DNA of 54,260 nt from NCBI GenBank assembly GCA_030528885.1, contig JAUMXY010000018.1, positions 1-54,260 on the forward strand. The letters run 5' to 3'. The translations under genes and the position numbers were made by a program. Positions 37,171-44,968 of the stretch are shown piece after piece; the first letter of the stretch is position 1, and the number at the start of each line of letters is the position of its first letter. The notes below the pieces were generated by a model. It was not told the DNA's origin. It worked only from the letters and a program-made list of their open reading frames with translations, and did no database searches. The stretch is from Bacteroidales bacterium. Lineage in GTDB: Bacteria; Bacteroidota; Bacteroidia; Bacteroidales; Bacteroidaceae.

Positions 37171-38640
37171 TTATTGTTTCTTTGGTATGTTCTTGAGTAT
37201 CTCGAGTGTGAAGTCGTAGAAGGTCTGCACGGTAGGGATGAGGCAGCCTTCGTTGGGTGTGTGGGGACTGACGATGGTGGGGCCATAGCTTGCCATGTCC
37301 ATGTCGGGATAGTTGACGCCGATGATGCCGCATTCGAGTCCTGCGTGGCATGCTCCGACGGTGGGGCGCTTGCCGAATTGCTTTTCGTAGATGTCTGCCA
37401 TCATGGCTACGAGTGGGCTCTTGGGGTTGGGCTGCCAGCCGCTGTATGCGCCTTCGAGCTTGACTTCCATACCTGCCATGGAGAAGCAGGAGATGTATTT
37501 GTTGCTGATGTATTGCTTCATGCTGTCTTGCGATGAACGGGCAAGGGCGATGACTTCTGCTTTTCCGTCGGCGATGTCGATGATGGCGAGGTTGCACGAG
37601 GTCTCGACAAGGTCGGGCAGGGATGGGGTGTAGCGGAGCACGCCGTCATGCGCTGCCATCACTGCGTTGATGATGTTTGCCTGTATGTCTTGTGGTATGG
37701 CTTTGGCTGGTATGGTCTCGACAGGAGTGGCTGTGAGCTGGAACTTGCTGGTCTCGATGTCCTTGTACTCATCGGTGAAGATGTTTCGGCATTTGTCTAT
37801 GAGGGCAAGGAACTGGTCTTTCATTACTGCGGGCACGAGCACGGTTGCTTCGCTTTCTCTTGGGATGGCGTTGCGCATGTTGCCGCCATGCCAGCTGCAG
37901 AGCCATGCCAGCTGGGTGTTGATGGCAGCGAAGAGGGTGCGGGCCATGAGCTTGTTGGCATTGGCGCGTCCTTTGCAGATTTCGATGCCTGAATGTCCGC
38001 CCAGCAGGCCTTTGATGGAGATGTTGTAGCAGAGCATGTTGCTGGGCTCTACGTTGATTTCCTGATAGGTCATGTTGCAGAGGATGTCGACGCCTCCTGC
38101 GCAACCGATGGTGATTTCTCCTTCTTCTTCGGAATCGAGGTTGAGCAGGTATTTGCCTGACAGTTCGCCAGCCTTCAATCCGAATGCTCCTTCAAGGCCA
38201 GTCTCTTCGTCGCGGGTGATGAGCACTTCGATGGGGCCGTGCTCGATGGTGCTGTCTTCGATGATGGCCATGGCTGCTGCCACGCCTATGCCGTTGTCGG
38301 CGCCGAGGGTGGTGTTGCGGGCTTTCACCCAGTCGTTGTCGATGTACACGTCAAGCGGGTCGGTGGCGAAGTTGTGAGGACTGTCTTTGGTCTTCTGTGG
38401 CACCATGTCCATGTGTGCCTGCAGGACTGTTGTCTCTCTGTCTTCGTAGCCTGGAGTGGCTCCTTTGGTCATGATGACGTTTCCTGCCTCGTCGATGTGG
38501 GCTTCTGCTCCATTTGCCTTGGCAAATTCAACGAGGTAGGCTGCTATTTGTTCGGTTTGTCCTGACGGATGCGGTATCTGTGTGAGCGCATAGAAGTTTT
38601 TCCATACGCCTTTTGGGGATAGTTCTTCGATTGGATTCAT
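37171..38640 (-). CDS. pepD: Cytosolic aminoacyl-histidine dipeptidase (PepD)
   Basis: Zinc metallopeptidase of clan MH cleaving Xaa-His and other dipeptides. 489 residues, the usual size. Metal-ligand motifs seen: LQAHMDMV (near 73-80), the bridging Asp in TLGADNGIG (near 110-118), ITRDEETGLEG (near 140-150) and a C-terminal GACHAGLECG. An inserted lid/dimerisation domain occupies about 185-375. No signal peptide, so it is cytosolic. merR follows 5 bases downstream; the flippase-like gene is 25 bases upstream. Confidence 0.93.
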   Translation of the reverse strand: MNPIEELSPKGVWKNFYALTQIPHPSGQTEQIAAYLVEFAKANGAEAHIDEAGNVIMTKGATPGYEDRETTVLQAHMDMVPQKTKDSPHNFATDPLDVYIDNDWVKARNTTLGADNGIGVAAAMAIIEDSTIEHGPIEVLITRDEETGLEGAFGLKAGELSGKYLLNLDSEEEGEITIGCAGGVDILCNMTYQEINVEPSNMLCYNISIKGLLGGHSGIEICKGRANANKLMARTLFAAINTQLAWLCSWHGGNMRNAIPRESEATVLVPAVMKDQFLALIDKCRNIFTDEYKDIETSKFQLTATPVETIPAKAIPQDIQANIINAVMAAHDGVLRYTPSLPDLVETSCNLAIIDIADGKAEVIALARSSQDSMKQYISNKYISCFSMAGMEVKLEGAYSGWQPNPKSPLVAMMADIYEKQFGKRPTVGACHAGLECGIIGVNYPDMDMASYGPTIVSPHTPNEGCLIPTVQTFYDFTLEILKNIPKKQ

Positions 38641-38665
38641 GTCTTTTCTGTATTTTATAGGGTTA

Positions 38666-39661
38666 TTATGGTTTTGATGTCGATGTTCTTGTGCTCAGCA
38701 TGATGAGCGAGAAGATGCCTAACACGGGCACCAGTGCGGTCTGGATGGTGTGGACAATCAGGGCAAATGCCTCTGCGTTGACGCTGGCTACTCCGTAGAG
38801 GACGAGGATGGTCTTGACGGCGAAGTGCCAGGGGCCGGCGCCATTGGGTGTAGGGACGATGACGGAGATGCTGCCTACGATGAAGCTGACGATGGCGGCC
38901 GTGAAGCCCAGCTCTGCTGTGAAGTCAAAGCATTTGAAGGTTATCCAGTAGTGGAGGAAGTAGCTTGCCCAGATGGCAAGGGTGTAGAAGCTGAAGAGCC
39001 ATTTGTTCTGTACGCCTCTCAGGGAGAGGATGCCTTCCTTGATGTTGGAGAAGACGGCTTTCAGCTTGGTCATGAAGGTGAACTTCTTCAGAATAAGCCA
39101 CAGAAAGGCTAAGGTGATGACGAGGCAAATGCCTGTGACGATGTAGCCTGTTGTGGTGAAGCCCATCAGGATGTTCTCTAAGTTGGTGCCGGTGTGGTCG
39201 AAAAAGGTGTTGAAGATGGACAGCTGAGAACAGAAGACGATGGCTGTGATGAGCAGGATGAACAGCGAGTCTATGGCTCTCTCTGTTACGACGGTTCCCA
39301 GTGCCTTGGTGAAAGATGTGTTGTCGTATTTTGCCAGGATGGCGCATCGGGCGAACTCGCCGCTGCGCGGTATGACGAGGCTGGAGGCGTAGGAGATGAA
39401 GACGGCGTGGATGCAGTCTGCCAAACGTGGTTTTTCTCCTATCGGCTCAAGCGTCTGCCGCCATCTGATGCCGCGGAATAACTGGGCAGTCACTCCAAAC
39501 ACTAATGAAAAAAGCATCCATCCCCAGTCCATCTTGTAAAGGACTGTGTTCTCTATTTCCTGAAAGTCTGTGTTGCGATACATCCACCATAGAATGCCGC
39601 CGCCTAAGACAAAAGGAAGGGCGATGTTTATAGCCTTTTTCAGAGTTTTATTGCAGGTCAT
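38666..39661 (-). CDS. Lysylphosphatidylglycerol-synthase TM-region/UPF0104-type membrane protein
   Basis: 331 residues with about eight hydrophobic segments. Matches the PF03706-type flippase-like family: GVTAQLFRGIRWRQTLEP near 55-75, ISYASSLVIPRSGEFARC near 89-106, and VPTPNGAGPWHFA near 270-283. It lacks the cytoplasmic aminoacyl transferase domain of MprF, so at most it moves or shields a lipid; the substrate is unknown. First gene of a minus-strand run with pepD and merR. Confidence 0.8.
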   Translation of the reverse strand: MTCNKTLKKAINIALPFVLGGGILWWMYRNTDFQEIENTVLYKMDWGWMLFSLVFGVTAQLFRGIRWRQTLEPIGEKPRLADCIHAVFISYASSLVIPRSGEFARCAILAKYDNTSFTKALGTVVTERAIDSLFILLITAIVFCSQLSIFNTFFDHTGTNLENILMGFTTTGYIVTGICLVITLAFLWLILKKFTFMTKLKAVFSNIKEGILSLRGVQNKWLFSFYTLAIWASYFLHYWITFKCFDFTAELGFTAAIVSFIVGSISVIVPTPNGAGPWHFAVKTILVLYGVASVNAEAFALIVHTIQTALVPVLGIFSLIMLSTRTSTSKP

Positions 39662-39672
39662 TAAAAAAGTTG

Positions 39673-39680
39673 TATCTTTG
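39673..39680 (+). promoter_or_regulatory. Promoter -7 element (TATCTTTG) of rsmA
   Basis: TATCTTTGC lies 128 bases before the GTG start of rsmA, giving a long leader. It is only 12 bases from the divergent start codon at 39661. Confidence 0.55.
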
Positions 39681-39757
39681 CATCTGGATTGGGCCGATGC
39701 GGTCTGTCTTGTGCGGAGAATGCTTTGCTGTTTGATGCTGTTGCCGCCTTTGCACTA

Positions 39758-39765
39758 CAAAGTTA
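39758..39765 (-). promoter_or_regulatory. Promoter -7 element of the minus-strand run
   Basis: On the minus strand TAACTTTG reads 39765 to 39758. It would drive the flippase-like gene, pepD and merR. The two divergent transcripts would overlap by about 60 bases in their leaders. Confidence 0.5.
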
Positions 39766-39808
39766 CGAAATAATTCATAATTCATTATTCAATTTCATAT
39801 TTTTTTTT

Positions 39809-40609
39809 GTGAACAACGTAAAACCAAAGAAATTCTTGGGGCAGCACTTCCTTACGGATTTGCATGTGGCTCGCCGCATAGCAGACACTGTGGATGCTTG
39901 TCCTGATATTCCTGTGCTGGAGGTTGGGCCGGGAATGGGGGTCTTGACGCAATATATATTGGAGAAGGGGAGAGAGTTTAAGGTTGTGGAGATTGACTTC
40001 GATTCTGTGCCATACCTGCGTGAGCATTTCCCTGCGCTGGGCGACAATATCATTGAAGGTGACTTCCTGCAGATGGATCTTCATGCCGTTTTTGGCGGGA
40101 GGCAGTTTGTGCTGACCGGGAACTATCCGTATAACATCTCGTCTCAGATTTTCTTTAAGATGGTAGAGAACAGGGATTTGATACCTTGCTGTACGGGCAT
40201 GATTCAGAAAGAGGTGGCGGAACGGATGGCGGCTGCTCCTGGCAGCAAGACCTATGGGGTGCTGAGTGTGCTGATTCAGGCTTGGTATGACGTGGAGTAC
40301 CTGTTCACGGTGGATGAGCATGTGTTTAATCCGCCTCCAAAGGTGAAGAGTGCTGTGGTGCGCATTACCCGTAACAAGACGACAGAGTTGGGGTGTGATG
40401 AAAAGCTGTTCCGCCGCATTGTGAAGACGGTGTTTACCATGCGGAGAAAGATGATGCGCAATGGCATGAAGCAGATTCTTGGGAAGGATTCGCCGATGCT
40501 GGCAGACCCGATGTTTACTAAAAGACCCGAGCAGTTGTCAGTGCAGGATTATGTGGAACTGACGAAGCGGGTGTCGGCAGAATTGGAAAAGGCATCTGCC
40601 AAGGATTGA
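39809..40609 (+). CDS. rsmA: 16S rRNA (A1518/A1519-N6,N6) dimethyltransferase RsmA (KsgA)
   Basis: Dimethylates two adjacent adenines near the 3' end of 16S rRNA, a late 30S maturation step. 266 residues. Motif I VLEVGPGMGVLTQYIL (about 33-48), the catalytic motif IV NYPYNIS and the C-terminal four-helix part with PPPKVKSAVV are clear. Start is GTG at 39809 (VNNVKPKKFLGQHFLTD); the frame is open further upstream but without family similarity. Followed by a hairpin shared with a convergent gene. Confidence 0.95.
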   Translation: MNNVKPKKFLGQHFLTDLHVARRIADTVDACPDIPVLEVGPGMGVLTQYILEKGREFKVVEIDFDSVPYLREHFPALGDNIIEGDFLQMDLHAVFGGRQFVLTGNYPYNISSQIFFKMVENRDLIPCCTGMIQKEVAERMAAAPGSKTYGVLSVLIQAWYDVEYLFTVDEHVFNPPPKVKSAVVRITRNKTTELGCDEKLFRRIVKTVFTMRRKMMRNGMKQILGKDSPMLADPMFTKRPEQLSVQDYVELTKRVSAELEKASAKD

Positions 40610-40628
40610 GAGCCTGTTTTTGAATATA

Positions 40629-40675
40629 AAGGAAAAGTGCTGGGCGGGATTATTTCTCGCCCAGCACTTTTCCTT
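40629..40675. terminator. Bidirectional terminator overlapping the end of a minus-strand gene
   Basis: An 18-bp perfect stem, AAGGAAAAGTGCTGGGCG (40629-40646) with CGCCCAGCACTTTTCCTT (40658-40675). The right arm lies inside the last codons of the minus-strand small gene (GKVLGE), so coding and termination share sequence. Confidence 0.8.
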
Positions 40676-40901
40676 GCTTGATGAGCTCTTCCTTGATTTT
40701 GAAGAGCATGTGTATTTGTCCAGAAAAGACTCTGTTTTCATATTTCGTTTGCGCCACATGGATGAGCTGCTTCAGCGTGGTGTCCAGCTCGCGGATGTGG
40801 ATGCCGCTGCCCATGTCGATGTCTTGCTCGAACTTGTGTGCAGAAAACCAATTGACTATCTCTGCAATCTCTTCTTTTGTGTATGTTGGCTTGTATCCCA
40901 T
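40650..40901 (-). CDS. Small conserved-looking protein, function unknown
   Basis: 83 residues, no signal or membrane segment. Sequence is mostly helical (YTKEEIAEIVNWFSAHKF, then TTLKQLIHVAQTKYENRVF). Its ending, with NR and a helix MLFKIKEELIKQGK, faintly recalls the DUF6965 type, but I do not claim the family. It begins 12 bases after lpxB stops, so it is probably the last gene of the surE-lpxB operon. Good coding character; role not shown. Confidence 0.65.
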   Translation of the reverse strand: MGYKPTYTKEEIAEIVNWFSAHKFEQDIDMGSGIHIRELDTTLKQLIHVAQTKYENRVFSGQIHMLFKIKEELIKQGKVLGEK

Positions 40902-40913
40902 ATCTTTCTCTAA

Positions 40914-42023
40914 TTAGATGTTGTTCTTTTTCAAGATGCTGACCATCTCTTGGGCTGCTTTCTGGCTTGCGCCTTCGCCTCCGAGTATCTGATTCATCCT
41001 TTCATATTCGGTTAGCATTGTCTCTCTGCCTTTTCCGCCAGGCAGGATGTCTCTTAGGCTTGCGATGATGTTGCCGAGGGTCATTCGGTCAGCAACAAGT
41101 TCCTGTACTATCTCTTTGTCTGCAATCAGGTTGACCAGGGAGATGTATTTAACTTTTAGTATCTTCTTTCTCAGCCATGAGATGAATTTTCCAGCAGGGA
41201 TATAGTAGCACACCACTTGGGGCACTCGCAGGATGGCGGTTTCGAGTGTGGCCGTTCCCGATGTGACGAGTGCTGCAGCCGATTCTTTCAGAATGCTGTA
41301 TGTCTCTCCAAATCTGATGCTGACAGGGATATCTTGCGGTATGTACTTCCTGTAGTAGGCTATGTCGATGTTGGGGGCGCCAGCGATGACGAGCTTGTAG
41401 TCTTTGAAAGTTGAGGCTGCTTTGAGCATCATCTGCAGATTGTCTTTTATCTCTTGCCGTCTGCTGCCTGCCAAGATGGCTATTTGCTGCTGTGGAATGC
41501 TGTGGGCTGGGGCTGATTTTGCGATAGCATCAACGCAGGGGTTGCCTACATAGTGGATGGGGTATCCTCTTTCAGCAAACCATTTGACTTCAAAGGGCAG
41601 GATGGAGAACAATTCATCAACGTCTCTCCTGATGCTCTTGATTCTGTACTCTTTCCATGCCCAGATTTTTGGGCTGATGTAATAGAATACTTTACAGATG
41701 CCTTTGGCATGGACGTATTTGGCAATGTCAAGGTTGAAGCCGGGGTAGTCAACCAGAATGACCACATCTGGACGCCATTGCGCGATGTCCTTTTTGCAGA
41801 GGCTCATATTCTTTAATATTGCAGGAAGGTGCAGCAGTACAGGAATGAACCCCATGTATGCCAGCTCTCTGTAGTGCTTGACCAGCGTTCCCCCTACGGC
41901 AGCCATCTTGTCGCCGCCGTAGAATCGGAATTCAGCATTCTTGTCTTCTTGCTTGAGCGCCGCCATCAGATTGGAAGCGTGCAAGTCGCCCGATGCTTCT
42001 CCTGCAATGAGGTAGTACTTCAT
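40914..42023 (-). CDS. lpxB: Lipid-A-disaccharide synthase
   Basis: Joins UDP-2,3-diacylglucosamine and lipid X into the lipid A disaccharide at the inner membrane. 369 residues, normal. N-terminal YYLIAGEASGDLHASNLM, the segment VILVDYPGFNLDIAK, YISPKIWAWKEYRIK, and C-terminal glycosyltransferase motifs GSRRQEIKDNL and LVTSGTATLETAIL are diagnostic. 36 bases after surE. Confidence 0.96.
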   Translation of the reverse strand: MKYYLIAGEASGDLHASNLMAALKQEDKNAEFRFYGGDKMAAVGGTLVKHYRELAYMGFIPVLLHLPAILKNMSLCKKDIAQWRPDVVILVDYPGFNLDIAKYVHAKGICKVFYYISPKIWAWKEYRIKSIRRDVDELFSILPFEVKWFAERGYPIHYVGNPCVDAIAKSAPAHSIPQQQIAILAGSRRQEIKDNLQMMLKAASTFKDYKLVIAGAPNIDIAYYRKYIPQDIPVSIRFGETYSILKESAAALVTSGTATLETAILRVPQVVCYYIPAGKFISWLRKKILKVKYISLVNLIADKEIVQELVADRMTLGNIIASLRDILPGGKGRETMLTEYERMNQILGGEGASQKAAQEMVSILKKNNI

Positions 42024-42059
42024 GGTAGAAATGCCGTATGAAAGGTGGTTCTTGTTTCT

Positions 42060-42836
42060 TTATTGAATGCTCTTCTCCAATTGCTCCAGGAACGAATAGG
42101 CCGTCATGTCAAGCTGCAAAGGAGTAACTGCCACGTAGCCGTTTTCATAAGCCCAGGTGTCACTCTCTTCGTCGTTCTTGTCATAGGGAGCATAGTAGCC
42201 TGCAATCCAGTAATATTTCCCGCCCCATGGGTGGTCGCGTTCCTGCCACTCTTCGTGCCATTCTCCAAGTCCCATCTTGCAAATCCTCATTCCCTTGGAT
42301 TCTTCAGTGTCGGGGGCATTGACATTGAGACATACGCCTAGGGGGAATCCTTGCTCCAAGGCTATTTTGATGAGTTTTCTCACCTCTCGCTTCATGTAGC
42401 TGAAATCTGCATCCTTGGCAGTCTTTCCGCTGGAGAAGGCAATGGAGGGTACTTGCTTGATGCAGCCCTCTAAGGCAATAGACATCGTGCCCGAATAATG
42501 AGCATTCACAGCGCAGTTGTCGCCATGATTGATGCCGCCTAACACTAAGTCTGGGCGGCGTGGCAGCAGTTTCTCGAATGCCATCTTTGTGCAGTCGTTC
42601 GGAGTGCCAGTACACGACCAGACCGTCAGGCTTCCCCTCGTGTCCGTTCCCTCTTCATGCTTGATAAATGTATTTCTGACAGGAGAGTGGCTGCTGATGC
42701 TCATGCTTGCGCCGCTTCGTCCACTGTCTGGCGCAACGATGAACACATCGCCAAAATCTCTTGCCATTTCTGCAAGCTGGTTGATGCCGGCGGCTTCGAA
42801 GCCATCATCGTTGCTGATAAATATGAGTTTTTCCAT
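42060..42836 (-). CDS. surE: 5'/3'-nucleotidase SurE
   Basis: Survival protein E, a divalent-metal nucleoside monophosphatase (also acting on short polyphosphate in some species). 258 residues. Metal-binding start FISNDDGFEAAGI (residues 6-18), VVAPDSGRSGASMSIS-like segment (IVAPDSGRSGASMS near 35-48), SGTPNDC equivalent CTGTPNDCTKMA and GINHGDNCA are all present. It precedes lpxB, an arrangement found in other Bacteroidota. Confidence 0.94.
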   Translation of the reverse strand: MEKLIFISNDDGFEAAGINQLAEMARDFGDVFIVAPDSGRSGASMSISSHSPVRNTFIKHEEGTDTRGSLTVWSCTGTPNDCTKMAFEKLLPRRPDLVLGGINHGDNCAVNAHYSGTMSIALEGCIKQVPSIAFSSGKTAKDADFSYMKREVRKLIKIALEQGFPLGVCLNVNAPDTEESKGMRICKMGLGEWHEEWQERDHPWGGKYYWIAGYYAPYDKNDEESDTWAYENGYVAVTPLQLDMTAYSFLEQLEKSIQ

Positions 42837-42936
42837 TATGACCAGTTTTCTTGACTACAAATTTAAGGATTTCCTCTGGCTTTATGGCCCTCAAAAAAGA
42901 AAAATCGCCAAATGGCAAAAAAAAACATTAAATCCT

Positions 42937-42967
42937 TTTGTCAGTTTCCGAAAAAGCACTACCTTTG
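42937..42967 (+). promoter_or_regulatory. Promoter of tRNA-Gln (TTTG-19-TACCTTTG)
   Basis: TTTG (42937-42940), 19 bases, TACCTTTG (42960-42967). Full consensus, 50 bases before the tRNA. Confidence 0.8.
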
Positions 42968-43018
42968 CATCGCAATTCCGAAAGAGGGGTTCTCATTCGT
43001 GAGTTGCTGAAAGAAAAT

Positions 43019-43090
43019 TGGGATATGGTGTAATTGGCAACACAACAGATTCTGGTCCTGTTATTCATGGTTCGAGTCCATGTATCCCAA
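43019..43090 (+). tRNA. tRNA-Gln (CTG)
   Basis: TGGGATA pairs with TATCCCA, the U1-A72-type end typical of tRNA-Gln. The anticodon loop TTCTGGT gives CTG; the anticodon stem ACAGA/CCTGT has one A-C mismatch next to the loop. T arm GTTCGAGTC. CCA is not encoded. Confidence 0.9.
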
Positions 43091-43091
43091 C

Positions 43092-43137
43092 ACAGTTGAG
43101 GCTTCGGATATTCATCTGAAGCCTCAACTGTTTTTTG
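43092..43137 (+). terminator. Terminator of tRNA-Gln
   Basis: ACAGTTGAGGCTTC (43092-43105) pairs perfectly with GAAGCCTCAACTGT (43118-43131), then TTTTT. 14-bp stem. Confidence 0.9.
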
Positions 43138-43203
43138 TTTTTGATGCATGATTTTCCTTGAATACAGACCTATGTCCAATGCCTTTTTGGATATTCACCT
43201 AAA

Positions 43204-43269
43204 GTGGACCCGAGGGGTCCGCCGCACCGTACCCGAGGGGTACGGCATAGGGGACCCCTCGGGTACGGT
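43204..43269. repeat. Three-module palindromic repeat, copy 3
   Basis: Modules GGACCCGAGGGGTCCG (43206-43221), ACCGTACCCGAGGGGTAC (43226-43243) and GGACCCCTCGGGTACGGT (43252-43269), spaced by 4 and 8 bases exactly as in copy 1 at 4636. Outer parts of the modules match copy 1, but the 11-base cores are reversed. Arms 43226-43241 and 43254-43269 form a perfect 16-bp stem. Confidence 0.85.
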
Positions 43270-43405
43270 ATGTTTGCTGTCTGCAAATTCCTCCTTTTTC
43301 TATTTGTTGTGGGAGTGAGTGCAGCTTCTTTCTGCTTGCCGGGCTTTCCTTGTCTGAGGTGTTATGTTTTTTTGAGGAAAAGTTGTTTGGTTGATGAAAA
43401 AACAT

Positions 43406-43413
43406 TATTTTTG
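43406..43413 (+). promoter_or_regulatory. Promoter -7 element of the candidate structured RNA
   Basis: TATTTTTG followed by CA, with TTG at 43383-43385 (20-base spacing). It predicts a transcript start near 43420 and no protein start follows. Confidence 0.5.
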
Positions 43414-43419
43414 CAGCAT

Positions 43420-43666
43420 ATTTCGGATTTGGTTCCGAATGGATGCATAAGCTTATTATTTCGCACTTAACCGAAGAAGTCTGGAAAACTCATTTTGGAA
43501 TAGTCGATGTAATTGGCGTTGGGATGTATGGAATACAACCCCTTTCTAGCACTGTATAGCTATGCTTGCGCTTTGGCGTGGTGTTTTTCTTATACAGTGT
43601 TAGGGGTTCCGATTCCAGACTCGCCCCTGAGGTTAAGTGCATAAGGATGGCCACGCCATTTTTCAT
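43420..43666 (+). ncRNA. Candidate structured non-coding RNA (rod-like, 6S or Bacteroidales-1-like)
   Basis: Four nested stems are visible: GCACTTAACC (43463-43472) with GGTTAAGTGC (43631-43640); AGTCTGGAA (43478-43486) with TTCCAGACT (43613-43621); AACCCCT (43537-43543) with AGGGGTT (43602-43608); CACTGTATA (43550-43558) with TATACAGTG (43591-43599). All are perfect, 35 bp in total, forming a long rod with a large asymmetric bulge of about 50 bases on the 5' side and a 32-base end loop. A phylum-type promoter lies just upstream, and a short ATGGC/GCCAT stem plus TTTTT (about 43647-43662) could end it. No coding frame fits. The rod with an internal bubble recalls 6S RNA; the Bacteroidales-1 motif is another candidate. 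Identity is inference. Confidence 0.65.
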
Positions 43667-43752
43667 GTCTTGTTCTCAGGTGCTCTGAAGTATTGCTGTT
43701 TCTGACGAGGGAATAGTGCCTCCTTTTTTATGCTTCTAACTTTCTTGTAAAA

Positions 43753-43788
43753 GAAAAACCCCTGCTGTCGGCGGACAGTCAGAGGTTT
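43753..43788 (-). terminator. Terminator of pfkA (minus strand)
   Basis: On the minus strand AAACCTCTGACTGTC (43787-43773) pairs with GACAGCAGGGGTTT across CGCC, with one bulged A and one G-U pair, then TTCTTTT. A second hairpin AAATGCC/GGCATTT lies at 43810-43830. Confidence 0.7.
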
Positions 43789-43892
43789 CGTAATTAAAGA
43801 TTAGTAAGTAAATGCCTCAAGAGGGCATTTCCGTTCTGCCGACGTCGTGAGACGGAAGCAGAATGTTTTTTTATCATTCATCTCTATTGCAT

Positions 43893-44873
43893 TTATATGG
43901 AGATGTTGTGCAGGATGTCGAGCAGATTTCGGTCTATGGCTCGGTTTTCCTTGATGGCGCGTGAGAAGGGGACATAGACGATTTCGTCGTTGTCAATGCC
44001 TACCATCACGTTGCGCAGCCCCTTGATCAGGGCTTGGATGCTGGCGGCTCCCATGCGGCTGGCAATGATGCGGTCGTGAGCCGAGGGGTTTCCGCCGCGC
44101 TGTAAGTGTCCGAGGATGGACACGCGCACGTCTAAATCAGGGTACTGATTCTTTACTAATTCAGCATAATGCATTGCCCCCCCTGTCTGCTCGTTGGCAG
44201 CAACCAGTACGATAGAGCTGCTTTTGGTCTTGCGGAATCCGTTTTGTATGAAGTTATGGAGCTGCTCGTCTTCTATTTCGATGGTGGGGACAATGGCCTC
44301 TTCCGCTCCTGCTGCAATGCCGCTGTTGAGAGCGAGGAAGCCTGCTCCATCGCCCATTACTTCAACGAAGAAAAGGCGTTCGTGGCTGGTGGCCGTATCG
44401 CGTATCTTGTCGACTGTCTGCATGATGGTGTTCAGCGCTGTGTCATATCCGATGGTGGTGTCGGTGCCGCACAGGTTGTTGTCGATGGTGGCAGGTATAG
44501 CTATGCAGGGGAAGTCAAATTCCTGGGCAAACACTCTTGCCCCGTGTATGGTGCCGTCGCCCCCAATGACGACGAGGGCGTCGATGCCTGCTTTGACAAT
44601 GTTTTCATAGGCTTGTTTCCTGCCATCGGCGCTCATGAATTCTTTGGATGGGGATGATTTCAGGATTGTTCCGCCTTGTTGTATGATGTTGCTGACACTC
44701 TGGGTCTCAAACTCTACGATTTCTCCATCAATCAGGCCTTTGTATCCTCTATAGACGGCTTTCACTTTCATGCCGTTATAGATGGCAGAGCGTGTGACTG
44801 CTCTGATAGCGCTGTTCATGCCCGGAGCGTCATTGCCTGAAGTGATAATTCCTATGCATTTGATTTCTGCCAT
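43893..44873 (-). CDS. pfkA: 6-phosphofructokinase (PfkA family), atypical active-site residues
   Basis: Phosphorylates fructose-6-phosphate in glycolysis. 326 residues from ATG 44873 ([13 protein letters not shown]); ATG 44882 adds three residues. GGDGT after VVI indicates the ATP-dependent type (Gly rather than Asp as in PPi enzymes), and [14 protein letters not shown] and GHLQRGG are present. Two usually invariant places differ: the N-terminal loop is SGNDAPGMN (usual SGGDAPGMN) and the catalytic loop is [10 protein letters not shown] (usual TIDND). So activity or regulation may be altered. 96 bases downstream of the aminotransferase gene; a terminator follows. Confidence 0.9.
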   Translation of the reverse strand: MAEIKCIGIITSGNDAPGMNSAIRAVTRSAIYNGMKVKAVYRGYKGLIDGEIVEFETQSVSNIIQQGGTILKSSPSKEFMSADGRKQAYENIVKAGIDALVVIGGDGTIHGARVFAQEFDFPCIAIPATIDNNLCGTDTTIGYDTALNTIMQTVDKIRDTATSHERLFFVEVMGDGAGFLALNSGIAAGAEEAIVPTIEIEDEQLHNFIQNGFRKTKSSSIVLVAANEQTGGAMHYAELVKNQYPDLDVRVSILGHLQRGGNPSAHDRIIASRMGAASIQALIKGLRNVMVGIDNDEIVYVPFSRAIKENRAIDRNLLDILHNISI

Positions 44874-44968
44874 AATGTTCACCCTCCTGACCTGTCCCGC
44901 AAGGGAAGGAATGCCGTGTGGGGTTGGGGCATTGTTGTTAATGAAATATATTGAGATTGCTTGGGTTT

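Noticed and set aside
43204-43470. An 88-codon frame across the palindromic repeat
   Set aside because: Its start is made of the repeat (MDPRGPPHRTRGV...) and the rest is hydrophobic without family resemblance. The repeat explains the open frame.
43420-43666. The structured RNA as tmRNA, RNase P RNA or SRP RNA
   Set aside because: No tRNA-like ends or tag frame for tmRNA, no conserved RNase P core segments, and no GGAAGCAGCC-like SRP tip were seen.
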